Of a DNA stretch of 64,000 nt, positions 1-8,168 are shown in pieces. The notes beneath the pieces are model-generated. The model saw nothing but the letters and a program-made list of their open reading frames with translations. It made no database searches and was not told the origin of the DNA. Origin of the DNA: Brucella anthropi_A. Lineage in GTDB: Bacteria; Pseudomonadota; Alphaproteobacteria; Rhizobiales; Rhizobiaceae. The stretch is taken from contig NZ_LQBD01000024.1 in NCBI RefSeq assembly GCF_046630315.1, positions 1 to 64,000 of the forward strand. The letters run 5' to 3'. The translations under genes and the position numbers were made by a program. The first letter of the stretch is position 1; each line of letters starts with the position of its first letter.

Positions 1-91
1 TTGCGCCGCCCGGATCGTCAACATCATCCACATACCCGCCCTCTTCCGAGAAGACATGCGGCGTCGTTTTGGCAAAGGTTCCCTTGGCCAT
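1..91 (-). CDS. Partial phage-type muramidase (GH108-like), 5' end only
   Basis: Thirty codons of a minus-strand gene run off the left edge. The start ATG (89-91) follows an AAGGAA Shine-Dalgarno at good spacing. The peptide contains FSEEGGYVDDVDDPGGA, which resembles the glycoside hydrolase 108 / TtsA-type muramidase N-terminus, where the Glu before GGY is catalytic and DPGG follows. Members are phage endolysins or secretion-associated peptidoglycan hydrolases. Whether this is an endolysin remnant or a secretion-linked muramidase such as Brucella SagA cannot be told from 30 residues. It is divergent from the broken acyltransferase. Confidence 0.6.
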   Translation of the reverse strand, partial: MAKGTFAKTTPHVFSEEGGYVDDVDDPGGA

Positions 92-197
92 TGGTGATTT
101 CCTTTCGGGCAAAGAAAAAGCCGCCTCGGTGGACGGCTGTTGTGATGAAGGGAAGCGCGCTGTATATCTGCCCTGCAAAACATTTGAGGCCAGAGCA

Positions 198-1256
198 TTG
201 GGAATTACGCGGTTCTTTTTGTCGTTATGTGTCGTCGTCTTTCATTTGACAGCGATTGTTCCTAATGTCGGCCTGTTCGCGGTTAATTTCTTCTATGTAA
301 TCAGCGGATTCTTGATGACACTTGTCCTTCAGGAATCGTATCAGTTTGACGGGAAACGGTTTGCGACAAACCGATTTTTACGGCTGTATCCGAGCTACGC
401 GGTAATTGCGTTCTGTGCGCTCGTCGTTTTCGCTGTGTACCCGTCATACTCGAACTTTCATCCATCTTGGAACGGTCAAGCGGATTTCAGTTCTTGGATG
501 GGCAATGTGTTCATTGTGCCGTGGGCATTCCTGTCCGATCCGACAGTGCATGTTACGCCATTCATAAGCGAAGACTTCTACTTCCGTGTAATCCCGTCAA
601 CATGGTCTGTTGCTGTGGAACTGGTCTGCTATTTTCTGGTTTGACTTGTCGGTGCACGGTCGATCAAAGGCGCAATCGCACTAACGACATTTGGCGTTCT
701 ATGGCACGTGTACGTTTTTGTTACTGGCGGATTACCAACGCTACGATACGGACCAGTACCTGCTGCCGCACTGTCATTTGGCCTCGGATGCCTTGCTTAC
801 TTCATCAGTGCGCGATTTTCCTTGGCCAAGGGCGTCCCACTGTCTGCCATTTTGTTAGGCGTAGCGTTCGTTTTCGCAATCAACTGGTGGAGTTCCATGA
901 ACTCCCCAGACATTTTCTCCAGCATACAGTTTTACTTCAATACTGGATTGGCCTTCATTCTGGTTCTGCTTGTGAACCGTCGAAGGTTCACTGGACGGTC
1001 TGCAAAAGTCGACAAATTTCTAGGTGACTTGGCATATCCGATGTTCCTCGGACATTACGTCTTTGCTTTCGCATCCCTGCAGATACTTGGTTTGAACGAA
1101 CATCGGGGATGGATTGTTTTCTGGATCGGGGCAACGGCAACAATCGCCGCGAGTACGGTTATCGTGATTTGCGTCGATTATCGCATTGACGGGTTCCGTA
1201 AATCCATCAAGGCCAGCGCAGATAAAAGGCGTTCGCTAAAGACCGCCACGGCTTAA
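198..1256 (+). pseudogene. Acyltransferase 3 family membrane protein, interrupted by an in-frame stop
   Basis: The frame encodes a polytopic membrane protein with acyltransferase 3 features: FFYVISGFLMT near the N-terminus, RFLRLYPSY, and STWSVAVELVCYF. Such proteins O-acylate surface polysaccharides. The frame is cut by TGA at 642-644, and reading resumes in the same frame with LVGARSIKGA, so one substitution (for example TGG Trp to TGA) explains the break. The start is uncertain: a TTG at 198 lies just before the homologous part, and there is no convincing ribosome binding site; the frame is open from 69. The region is more AT-rich than most of the window and sits next to a phage-type muramidase, suggesting acquired DNA. 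Assembly error cannot be excluded. Confidence 0.75.
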
Positions 1257-1537
1257 GCGGATGACTCAGTTTTTCTTCCACTACCTGTAAGCGCCGGCTA
1301 TCCGTTCGGCCATGGACGCAATGAAACCGGCAGACGACGAATCGTCAACCAAACAGAAAAAACGGAAAGCAGAATGATGCAAACGGCATCGGAACAGAAC
1401 GTGAAAATCCGTGGGGATTTCCGTGGGACTTTTGGTGCTGAACCATCCCGCACCGTGCATCTGTGTGCATTTTGTTCTTTTTTGAGGTTTTTAGAGCTTG
1501 CGGGAAAATCCTTTATATTCTAAGGATTTCCCCGGCT
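1257..1537. other. Intergenic spacer upstream of tRNA-Pro
   Basis: No credible gene is seen. A short direct repeat of the form TCCGTGGGgA/TCCGTGGGaC lies near 1408-1430. No integrase fragment or duplicated tRNA end was recognised. Confidence 0.4.
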
Positions 1538-1614
<77 letters not shown>

Positions 1615-1850
1615 TTTTCCTTCCCCAAACCTTTATTTTCATACGCTGTTTCCTTTGCACGCAACGTGCAAATCGGATCGGCTCCGTCATTTGCATCCCT
1701 TGAATATGCGCGCTGAGCAAATGTCGGAATCAGATCACCCGTCACGGGAGGCCGTCGCGGAGGCCATATTCTGGCCTCTCAACGACGCCCCCGTCTATGG
1801 ACCGGCACATTCATCGATGTTGCCGGTGGGCGTGGAGTTGCGCTCTGCTT

Positions 1851-2846
1851 CTATTCTTCGCGCAGCTGATAGGTTTCCGCAATGTAGCGATAGCCCTCGC
1901 CCTCCCGCTTGAGATAGGCCAGCGCCGGAAACGGCATATGATAGCCGATGAACGGAAGCCGGTCGGTCGCGATCATGTCGAACATGCGCTTGCGGGTCTG
2001 GACCGCAGCCTCCTTGTCTATATCGAAGGAAACATGCCATTCGGGCCGCTGCAAGGTCATGACGAAATGGTTCGCCGTATCCGAGACCAGCATCAGCGAC
2101 TTCCCGCCCGTTTCGACCCGAAACGCCAGATGGCCCGGCGTATGGCCATAGGCCGCCACTGAATGAATGCCGGAAACGACCTCGCTGTCATCGCCCAGAA
2201 ACGTCATCTTCCCGGCCAGCGGCTTGACGTTTTTTGCCACCAGCTCGGCAACGGTCCTTGCCGGGCTGTCGAGCCGGGCTGGATCGGTCCAGAAGTCGAA
2301 TTCCTTCTGTCCGGCGGCATAGCGCGCATTGGCGAAGGCCGGCTTTCCGTCGTCCATCAGGCCGCCAATATGATCGGGGTGGAAATGGCTGAGCACCACC
2401 AGAGACACGTCATCGGCCTTGTAGCCCGAAGCCTCAAGCGCACTGGTGAGCCGGCCCAATCCCGCGCCACGGGCACCGGCTCCCATACCGGTATCGAACA
2501 GGACGAGTTCCTTGCCCGTATTGATGAGCACCGGCGTGAAGCTGTTGACGAAGCGATCGGCAGGCAGAAGATTTTCCTCAAGAAGCGCGGCAACAACTTT
2601 CGGGTCCTGGTCGACTGCATAGGTCTTTTCGGGCGCTTCGCCGGGCCTGCGCCCATCGGAAAGCGTGGTGATCTCGAATTCACCGAACTGGAAACGATGG
2701 AAGCCCGGATTTTCTACCTGTGAAGGGGTTTGCACTTTGGAACTGCCTGTTTCGGCTGCTGCTGCGGCGGGCTCCCGAGGCGACATGGCCAATCCGGCTC
2801 CGGCAGCAGATGCTGCAACAATGAAATTACGTCTTGAGATGGTCAT
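1851..2846 (-). CDS. Tat-exported metallo-beta-lactamase fold hydrolase
   Basis: 331 aa. The N-terminus TISRRNFIVAASAAGAG is a twin-arginine signal, so the folded metalloenzyme is probably periplasmic. The zinc-binding motif HFHPDHIGG follows the DTGMGAG strand, with later TPGHL and SDTANH supplying the remaining ligands of a binuclear MBL centre. The start at 2846 is chosen because CGGGAG lies 8 nt upstream. The substrate is unknown; related proteins include lactonase-like and general hydrolases. It stands alone between tRNA-Pro and a repeat element. Confidence 0.85.
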   Translation of the reverse strand: MTISRRNFIVAASAAGAGLAMSPREPAAAAAETGSSKVQTPSQVENPGFHRFQFGEFEITTLSDGRRPGEAPEKTYAVDQDPKVVAALLEENLLPADRFVNSFTPVLINTGKELVLFDTGMGAGARGAGLGRLTSALEASGYKADDVSLVVLSHFHPDHIGGLMDDGKPAFANARYAAGQKEFDFWTDPARLDSPARTVAELVAKNVKPLAGKMTFLGDDSEVVSGIHSVAAYGHTPGHLAFRVETGGKSLMLVSDTANHFVMTLQRPEWHVSFDIDKEAAVQTRKRMFDMIATDRLPFIGYHMPFPALAYLKREGEGYRYIAETYQLREE

Positions 2847-2905
2847 CGATCGATCTCCCGGCATAATCTATGAGAAAGAATATCAGAATACCCGAAAATG
2901 CCTTC

Positions 2906-3056
2906 TAAAGCGTGTCGCATTTTATCGTAGTCATACGACACGCTTTAAGTTTTTGTTTTCCTGCATGTCTTTATCCCATCGTAGCGGGATCAGAAATCAG
3001 TCCAGTGGACTGATTTCCCCGCGAAGGCGGTTCCCACTTTTGGGAGACATGCATTA
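2906..3056. repeat. Dispersed two-hairpin repeat (family B), copy with nested palindrome
   Basis: It starts with a perfect 12-bp stem (TAAAGCGTGTCG at 2906-2917, CGACACGCTTTA at 2936-2947) and ends with a second hairpin whose arms contain GCATGTCT and AGACATGC. The second copy is at 18700-18806. This copy carries extra DNA at about 2978-3030, including a perfect 12-bp inverted repeat (2993-3004 with 3006-3017). Confidence 0.85.
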
Positions 3057-3138
3057 ATACATGCGGTTGGCAATCAAGTTTTTGTTTGTGCGCGCAACAT
3101 GGCGGCGATCTTGCCTCACGAGGCGCGAATCATTATGT

Positions 3139-3195
3139 ACAGGCCGTGCGGGACGACCCGCGCCTGTGTTCGCATCGGGGACGGCCCCATAGGAG
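3139..3195 (+). promoter_or_regulatory. Guanidine-II (mini-ykkC) riboswitch
   Basis: Two consecutive GC hairpins carry the hallmark ACGR tetraloops. P1 is GCGGG-ACGA-CCCGC (3148-3161), extended by ACAGG/CCTGT flanks; P2 is GGGG-ACGG-CCCC (3177-3188). The linker is about 15 nt, and P2 is followed directly by an AGGAG Shine-Dalgarno (3191-3195). In the known class, guanidine binding stabilises the ACGR loop-loop pair and exposes the ribosome binding site. The downstream gene is a SugE/Gdx guanidinium exporter, the typical target. Confidence 0.9.
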
Positions 3196-3201
3196 TATCC
3201 T

Positions 3202-3666
3202 ATGGCAGGGCAGATGATCGAACACCTTGCAATCAAGCGCATCGTTGAACTGGCGAAATCGGCGAACAGCCGGTTACGGCCCCTCCTTCCGCATGCATCA
3301 TGGCGCGGATGGTGTACACGACCCGTTCAGAACCCTCGGAGCATTAAAATGGCATGGATTTTTCTGGTACTGGCCGGAATTCTGGAAGTCGTCTGGGCGT
3401 ATTTCATGAAAAAGTCGGAAGGCTTTTCCCTGCTGACGCCAAGCGTCATCACCATCGTGACGATGATCGGCAGTTTCGTTCTGCTGTCCATCGCCATGCG
3501 CAGCCTGCCGCTCGGCACGGCCTATGCAATCTGGACCGGCATCGGTGCGGTGGGCGCGTTTCTGGTCGGCATCTTCATTCTGGGCGAGGCCGCAACCTTC
3601 TTCCGCATCGCAAGCGTGATGCTGATCTTTGCGGGCATCATCGGCCTGAAACTTTCATCCAGCTGA
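3202..3666 (+). CDS. sugE: SugE/Gdx small multidrug resistance family guanidinium exporter
   Basis: A four-helix SMR protein that exports guanidinium in exchange for protons. The core begins MAWIFLVLAGILEVVWAYF and has the Glu in helix 1 and the AYAIWTGIGAVGAF segment typical of the Gdx/SugE branch rather than EmrE. Two starts are plausible. ATG 3202 sits 6 nt after the riboswitch-linked AGGAG and gives 154 aa with a 49-residue hydrophilic N-terminal extension. ATG 3349, with its own GGAG upstream, gives the usual 105 aa. Both are in one frame without a stop, so nested products are possible. The longer form is listed because the riboswitch ribosome binding site serves it. Confidence 0.85.
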   Translation: MAGQMIEHLAIKRIVELAKSANSRLRPLLPHASWRGWCTRPVQNPRSIKMAWIFLVLAGILEVVWAYFMKKSEGFSLLTPSVITIVTMIGSFVLLSIAMRSLPLGTAYAIWTGIGAVGAFLVGIFILGEAATFFRIASVMLIFAGIIGLKLSSS

Positions 3667-3679
3667 CCGCAGCCCTTAC

Positions 3680-3703
3680 AAAAAGGGAGGCAAAAGCCTC
3701 CCT
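3680..3703 (-). terminator. Rho-independent terminator of the MerR gene
   Basis: Stem AGGGAGGC/GCCTCCCT with an AAAA/TTTT loop. On the minus strand it is followed by CCTTTTTG, giving a T run. It lies between convergent sugE and merR-like genes. Confidence 0.75.
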
Positions 3704-3721
3704 CAGGCCATTCGAGACAGG

Positions 3722-4261
3722 TCAGCGCACCTGATCGAGAAGGCGCTTGCATTCCAGCAGATCGAACAGCGCCTCCTGCAAGAGCGAGCGATTGTCCTTC
3801 GAAGGCCGCTTTCCGTCGGCGCCGATGGGGCCGTCTTCCTCGCCCTTCAACAGGCCGAAGAGCTTGCGGGCGGGCTGCGGCGCCTTGATGCCGCTCGGCA
3901 GGGCCATTTCGTTGTCCGCCGCCTCTTCGGCAGCCCGCTTGTCGGCCGCGGCCTGCTTCTGGCGGGTGATCGCCTCAATGGCCTGAACATCGCCATTGCC
4001 AAGCGCGATGATGAACTGCGCGTTGTTCTCGCGCAAAAGACGCTGCACGCCCTTGATCGTGTAGCCCTGATCGTAGAGCAGATGGCGGATGCCCTTCAGC
4101 AGTTCCACATCAAGCGGCCGGTAATAGCGGCGACCGCCGCCGCGCTTCATGGGCTTGATCTGGGTAAAGCGCGTTTCCCAGAAACGCAGCACATGCTGCG
4201 GAAGATCGAGATCCTCCGCCACTTCGCTGATCGTCCTGAATGCATCAGGGCTCTTGTCCAT
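3722..4261 (-). CDS. MerR family transcriptional regulator
   Basis: About 179 aa. The N-terminal half is a MerR-type winged helix: FRTISEVAEDLDLPQHVLRFWE, then RRYYRPLDVELLKGIRHLLYDQG. The C-terminal half is charged and of low complexity with no visible metal- or drug-binding domain. ATG 4261 is preferred; a GTG at 4300 would add 13 residues. It lies downstream of ihfA on the same strand, the arrangement usual in alphaproteobacteria, but nearly 600 nt and a terminator separate them, so it is probably transcribed from its own promoter. The target is unknown. Confidence 0.85.
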   Translation of the reverse strand: MDKSPDAFRTISEVAEDLDLPQHVLRFWETRFTQIKPMKRGGGRRYYRPLDVELLKGIRHLLYDQGYTIKGVQRLLRENNAQFIIALGNGDVQAIEAITRQKQAAADKRAAEEAADNEMALPSGIKAPQPARKLFGLLKGEEDGPIGADGKRPSKDNRSLLQEALFDLLECKRLLDQVR

Positions 4262-4713
4262 TCCACTTGCCCTTTCCAGTGGTTCGGGTTTCGCCAGCAC
4301 AGCGCAACCTTGCCGATCCAGACAGTTCGACGCGCTGCCGATGCGAGCGCGCCTGCTTCACGAATGGCGCTCGCCACCATCGGATTCCAAGCGACGGGAG
4401 TTAACAATCTCCGGCGTGCAGATAAAGACACAACCCAAACGTCACTCAAAACCGGACGACGCGCAACACAAAACTCGTTTTGAAAAGCCTGTCGCCTTTC
4501 AAAATCCAATATTAGCGAAGCGATTCGCCCCGTTCAATCCATTATATAATATCAGAGCTTTATAAGCATCCCTTCACGCGAAGCGGAAGGCGGCGGGGCT
4601 TGTTCGTGACGACAGGCGCTCATGGCAACCGAAATTGTCGCCGCCTTGCAAAATCAACTCTGCGCGCGGACCACGGGCCAGACACGGTAACGGCAAGCCT
4701 TGCAATGTCAGTG
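4262..4713. other. Non-coding spacer between merR-like gene and ihfA terminator
   Basis: No gene is credible here. The stretch around 4500-4570 is AT-rich (TTATATAATAT) and probably holds the promoter of the MerR-family gene. Confidence 0.4.
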
Positions 4714-4745
4714 CCAAAAACAAAATGCTGCCCGCCGGGCAGCAT
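4714..4745 (-). terminator. Rho-independent terminator of ihfA
   Basis: Perfect 9-bp stem ATGCTGCCC/GGGCAGCAT (4725-4733 with 4737-4745). Read on the minus strand it is followed by TTTGTTTTTGG. Confidence 0.85.
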
Positions 4746-4764
4746 CCAAAGCCGTGTCGCATCT

Positions 4765-4844
4765 TAAGGCAAGCGCGATTTGGTTTTGCCTTGACGCATC
4801 ATCCAGCGCAAAACCGCTTCGCACTTTTGCCGGAAATGCCTTTA
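4765..4844 (-). repeat. Bru-RS-like palindromic element, partial
   Basis: Read on the minus strand it begins TAAAGGCATTTCCGGC and continues AAAAGTGCGAAGCGGTTTTG, matching the left half of the 105-bp element at 28891. Its first three bases, TAA, are the ihfA stop codon. Confidence 0.75.
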
Positions 4845-5165
4845 TTTCTGGCTTTTGGCTTCGCGCTTCTGGTGTTCTTGCAGAATACGCTGCTTGAGAA
4901 CATTGGAAGCCTTGAAAGTCATCACGCGGCGGGGAAGAATTGGAACCTCCTCGCCTGTTTTCGGATTACGGCCAATGCGCTCGTTCTTGTCGCGAACCTG
5001 AAATGTCGCGAAAGACGACAATTTCACCGTTTCACCGTTGACGATAGCGTCACAGACTTCATCGAGGATCATCTCGACAAGAGCCGCCGACTCCGTTCTG
5101 GAAAGGCCTACCTTCCGGTAAACAGCCTCTGCCAGATCAGCTCGCGTGACCGTCTTACCTCCCAT
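4842..5165 (-). CDS. ihfA: Integration host factor subunit alpha
   Basis: 107 aa DNA-bending HU/IHF fold protein that pairs with IHF-beta. The chain opens GGKTVTRADLAEAVYRKVGLS and carries the DNA-arm signature GRNPKTGEEVPI with the intercalating proline. The start at 5165 gives the usual length; a longer frame upstream has no family similarity. It lies about 120 nt downstream of fabH on the same strand, and a strong terminator follows. Its stop codon coincides with the end of a Bru-RS-like repeat. Confidence 0.95.
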   Translation of the reverse strand: MGGKTVTRADLAEAVYRKVGLSRTESAALVEMILDEVCDAIVNGETVKLSSFATFQVRDKNERIGRNPKTGEEVPILPRRVMTFKASNVLKQRILQEHQKREAKSQK

Positions 5166-5282
5166 GACCGAACCTGCCTGGTTAGCGTTTGAACAGATAA
5201 TATCCTTACGTGACAGGACGTTACACAAATTAAAGCGCAACGGTCAAGCCGCGAGTTCCCTCACGGCGGATCAATTTTGCGC

Positions 5283-6254
5283 TTACCAGCGCAACAGAAC
5301 CGCGCCCCAGGTGAATCCGCCGCCCATCGCCTCCAGAAGAACGAGGTCGCCCTTCTTGATGCGACCGTCCGCAACGGCGGTCGCAAGCGCCAGCGGAACC
5401 GATGCCGCAGAGGTGTTGCCGTGACGATCCACGGTGATGACCACCTTGTTTTCAGCAATATTCAGCTTCTTGGCGGAAGCGTCGATGATTCGCTTGTTGG
5501 CCTGGTGCGGGACGAACCAGTCGATATCCTCGGCCGTCAGGCCGGTTTGCGCGAAGGACGCTTCGATAACGTCCGTAATCATGCCGACGGCATGTTTGAA
5601 GACTTCGCGACCTTCCATGCGCAGGTGGCCGACGGTCTTCGTCGTCGAGGGACCGCCATCGACATAGAGCTTTTCCCGGTGGTTGCCGTCCGAGCGCAGA
5701 TTGGCGGCGAGAACACCGCGATCCGAGGTCAGGCCATGCCCTTCTGCGGCTTCCAGAACGAGCGCGCCCGCGCCGTCGCCGAAGAGAACGCAGGTCGTGC
5801 GGTCGGTCCAGTCCAGGATGCGCGAAAAGGTTTCCGCGCCAATGACCAGCACCCGCTTGGCCATGCTGCCACGGATATAGAGGTCCGCGGTCGTGATGGC
5901 ATAGATGAAGCCGCTGCAAACGGCCTGCATATCGAATGCAAAACCGCTGGTGATACCAAGCTCGCGCTGGATTTCGACGGCACTTGCCGGGAAGGTGTGG
6001 TTGGGGGTCGAGGTGGCCAGAAGAACGAGATCGATATCCGTCGGCTGCAAACCGGCATTTTCGATTGCCGCGCGCGCTGCCGCTGTCCCGAGCGAAACCG
6101 TGGTTTCGCCCTCGCCTGCGATATGACGCGCACGGATACCCGTGCGCTGCACGATCCACTCGTCCGAGGTTTCGATAATACCTTCGAAATCGGTATTCTT
6201 CATGACCCGCTTCGGCAATGCCGAACCGATACCCCGCACGACAGATCTTATCAT
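5283..6254 (-). CDS. fabH: 3-oxoacyl-[ACP] synthase III
   Basis: 323 aa. It condenses acetyl-CoA with malonyl-ACP to begin type II fatty acid synthesis. The thiolase-fold triad is visible: Cys113 in QAVCSGFIYA, His250 in WFVPHQANKR, and Asn280 in DRHGNTSAASV. The C-terminus GGGFTWGAVLLRW is typical. It follows plsX by 87 nt in the conserved yceD-plsX-fabH-ihfA order, which couples acyl-chain initiation to phospholipid synthesis. Confidence 0.97.
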   Translation of the reverse strand: MIRSVVRGIGSALPKRVMKNTDFEGIIETSDEWIVQRTGIRARHIAGEGETTVSLGTAAARAAIENAGLQPTDIDLVLLATSTPNHTFPASAVEIQRELGITSGFAFDMQAVCSGFIYAITTADLYIRGSMAKRVLVIGAETFSRILDWTDRTTCVLFGDGAGALVLEAAEGHGLTSDRGVLAANLRSDGNHREKLYVDGGPSTTKTVGHLRMEGREVFKHAVGMITDVIEASFAQTGLTAEDIDWFVPHQANKRIIDASAKKLNIAENKVVITVDRHGNTSAASVPLALATAVADGRIKKGDLVLLEAMGGGFTWGAVLLRW

Positions 6255-6341
6255 CTCTTGTTTCCTGTCCTCAAAAGCGACCGGGGCGAAACATGCCCGC
6301 CTGAACGGTCGAGAATTCTGGCCCTATATGACGGGCAAAGC

Positions 6342-7400
6342 TTATTTCGCCGCTTCCCCGCCCTCACCGGACGAAACATGCGGATGACTGTGGTGGAAAT
6401 GCGCCAGATCGGCCTCGATCTTTTCCAGAAGACGGTTTCTCACCATGTCATAGCCGACTTCCACCGCCGAGCAGAAGCCTTCTGCATTCGCGCTGCCATG
6501 ACTTTTGATGACTATCCCGCTCAAGCCCAGGAAAACGCCGCCATTGACCTTGTTGGGGTCCATCTTTTCACGCAGGCGATCAAACGCGCCCTTGGCGAAG
6601 ACATAGCCGATCTTGGCCAGCAGCGTGCGGCTCATGGCCTGGCGCAGCAGTTCCGCCATCTGGCGGGCCGTGCCTTCCGCGGCCTTCAGTGCGATATTGC
6701 CGGTGAACCCTTCGGTCACGACCACATCCACCGTGCCCTTGCCGATGTCGTTGCCTTCGACGAAACCGGCATAGGCAAGCCCTTCCAGCGGCGTGTCGCG
6801 CAGGATCTGGCCTGCTTCCTTGATCTCGTCGAGACCCTTGACCTCTTCCGTGCCGACATTGAGAAGGCCCACGGTCGGCTTGCGCACCTCGAACAGGGCA
6901 CGCGCCATACCGGCCCCCATAACGGCATAATCGACAAGCTGGCGGGCATCGGCGCCAATGGTGGCACCGACGTCCAGCACGATGCTTTCGCCGCGCAGCG
7001 TCGGCCAGATGCCTGCAATGGCCGGGCGCTCGACATCCGACATCATGCGCAGGCAGAATTTGGACATGGCCATCAGCGCGCCGGTGTTCCCGGCGGAGAT
7101 GCAGGCTTGCGCATCGCCGGTCTTTACAGCCTCGATGGCCTGCCACATGGATGACTTGCCCCGGCCGGCGCGCAGGGCCTGGCTCGGCTTGTCATCCATG
7201 CTGATGGCGACCTCGCTCGCGCGGAACTCGGATGCCGCCTTCAGCTTCGGATAGCGCGCCAGCACCGGCTCCACCTGTGCGGGGAGGCCGAAGAAGATGA
7301 AGCGGATGTCAGGATGACGCTCAAGCGCCTTCGCTGCGCCGGGGATGACCACTTCAGGGCCAAAATCACCGCCCATAGCGTCAATCGAAATTTTGATCAC
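6342..7400 (-). CDS. plsX: Phosphate acyltransferase PlsX
   Basis: 352 aa. It converts acyl-ACP to acyl-phosphate, the donor used by PlsY for glycerol-3-phosphate acylation. The N-terminal ISIDAMGGDFGPEVVIPGA is the PlsX signature, with SAGNTGALMA and LLNVGTEEVKG further on. It is soluble and membrane-peripheral. The gap of about 117 nt to the upstream yceD-like gene may hold a separate promoter. Confidence 0.96.
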   Translation of the reverse strand: MIKISIDAMGGDFGPEVVIPGAAKALERHPDIRFIFFGLPAQVEPVLARYPKLKAASEFRASEVAISMDDKPSQALRAGRGKSSMWQAIEAVKTGDAQACISAGNTGALMAMSKFCLRMMSDVERPAIAGIWPTLRGESIVLDVGATIGADARQLVDYAVMGAGMARALFEVRKPTVGLLNVGTEEVKGLDEIKEAGQILRDTPLEGLAYAGFVEGNDIGKGTVDVVVTEGFTGNIALKAAEGTARQMAELLRQAMSRTLLAKIGYVFAKGAFDRLREKMDPNKVNGGVFLGLSGIVIKSHGSANAEGFCSAVEVGYDMVRNRLLEKIEADLAHFHHSHPHVSSGEGGEAAK

Positions 7401-7517
7401 TCTTGATTATTCCTGTGCGATCCCTGCCCCTGCCCTGCATTTGCAGCAGACAGGTTTTCGGCGAAAATAGTGTTTTTGCGTTTCCGCACAACCAAATTCT
7501 ATCAAACCCACTGTGAA

Positions 7518-8075
7518 TTACGGCTTCTTCTGCCATTCCGAAAGCTTCGCAAACGGCGAAACGGGCTTGTCGTCCCCCTCATCGTCTCCGAAAACCTGCG
7601 GCTCGCCGTCTTCCGGCAAGCCCGGCTTGCGGGGATATGGATCGATGGCGAGATCGAAAAACTCCTCCGCAATCGCACCCATATCGATCCTGTCACCGGC
7701 AAAGACTTCCGGACTGTCGGCACCTTCCGCATCGAGCAGCATTTCGCCGCTTTCATCAAGCTGAATTCGCGCAAGCCGTGAATTTTCCGGCACGAAGATC
7801 GTGTCGACTTCTTCAGCAATGCTGTTGGTCAGCGGCTCCAGCGTCACGACGCAGGCTTGCACGATTTCCGCATCGATGCGGCCACGCACCCGGATACCGT
7901 CCTTTTTCCAGGGCGTAATCAGAAATTCCGCGCTAAAGGCATTCACGGCCTCAAGCCCATGGTCTGCCGCGAGCGCTCTGCGCTCCTTCTCATCCGTGCC
8001 TATTTTCACCGTTACGCCCTTTTGCGGCAGGTGAAGAACCGGAACAGGATAGGTGAGCGCCGGTTTATCAGTCAT
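7518..8075 (-). CDS. DUF177 / YceD family protein
   Basis: 185 aa acidic protein with the DUF177 signature region around VQACVVTLEPL and EEFFDLAIDPYPRKPG. In other bacteria the family is linked to 23S rRNA accumulation and lies next to rpmF or plsX. Here no rpmF separates it from plsX. ATG 8075 is preferred because AAAGG lies 9 nt upstream; ATG 8081 and 8096 are in frame. Confidence 0.85.
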   Translation of the reverse strand: MTDKPALTYPVPVLHLPQKGVTVKIGTDEKERRALAADHGLEAVNAFSAEFLITPWKKDGIRVRGRIDAEIVQACVVTLEPLTNSIAEEVDTIFVPENSRLARIQLDESGEMLLDAEGADSPEVFAGDRIDMGAIAEEFFDLAIDPYPRKPGLPEDGEPQVFGDDEGDDKPVSPFAKLSEWQKKP

Positions 8076-8124
8076 TCTCATTGGCCTTTTCAGCATTGCT
8101 CATTGGCCCAAGGCCATCTTCGAC

Positions 8125-8168
8125 GCGCATCTTGTCCCGAAAACCGCTTCACACTTTTCGGGATGCGC
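8125..8168. repeat. Short palindromic repeat (family C), copy 1
   Basis: 44 bp bounded by GCGCAT...ATGCGC with inner arms CCCGAAAA/TTTTCGGG. It matches 11569-11611 in reverse orientation. It overlaps the 3' end of the ubiquinol-cytochrome c chaperone gene and encodes its last residues. Confidence 0.8.

Noticed and set aside
642..644. TGA in the acyltransferase read as selenocysteine
   Set aside because: No reason for Sec in this family at this place, and no hairpin was evident after it; a nonsense change or sequencing error is simpler.
1760..1778. Hairpin GAGGCCA/TGGCCTC as terminator of the metallo-beta-lactamase gene
   Set aside because: Stem is fine, but no T run follows on the minus strand and distance to the gene end is 73 nt.
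5277..7154. Long plus-strand open frame over fabH and plsX
   Set aside because: Spans two well-identified genes on the other strand and has no ribosome site or domain.
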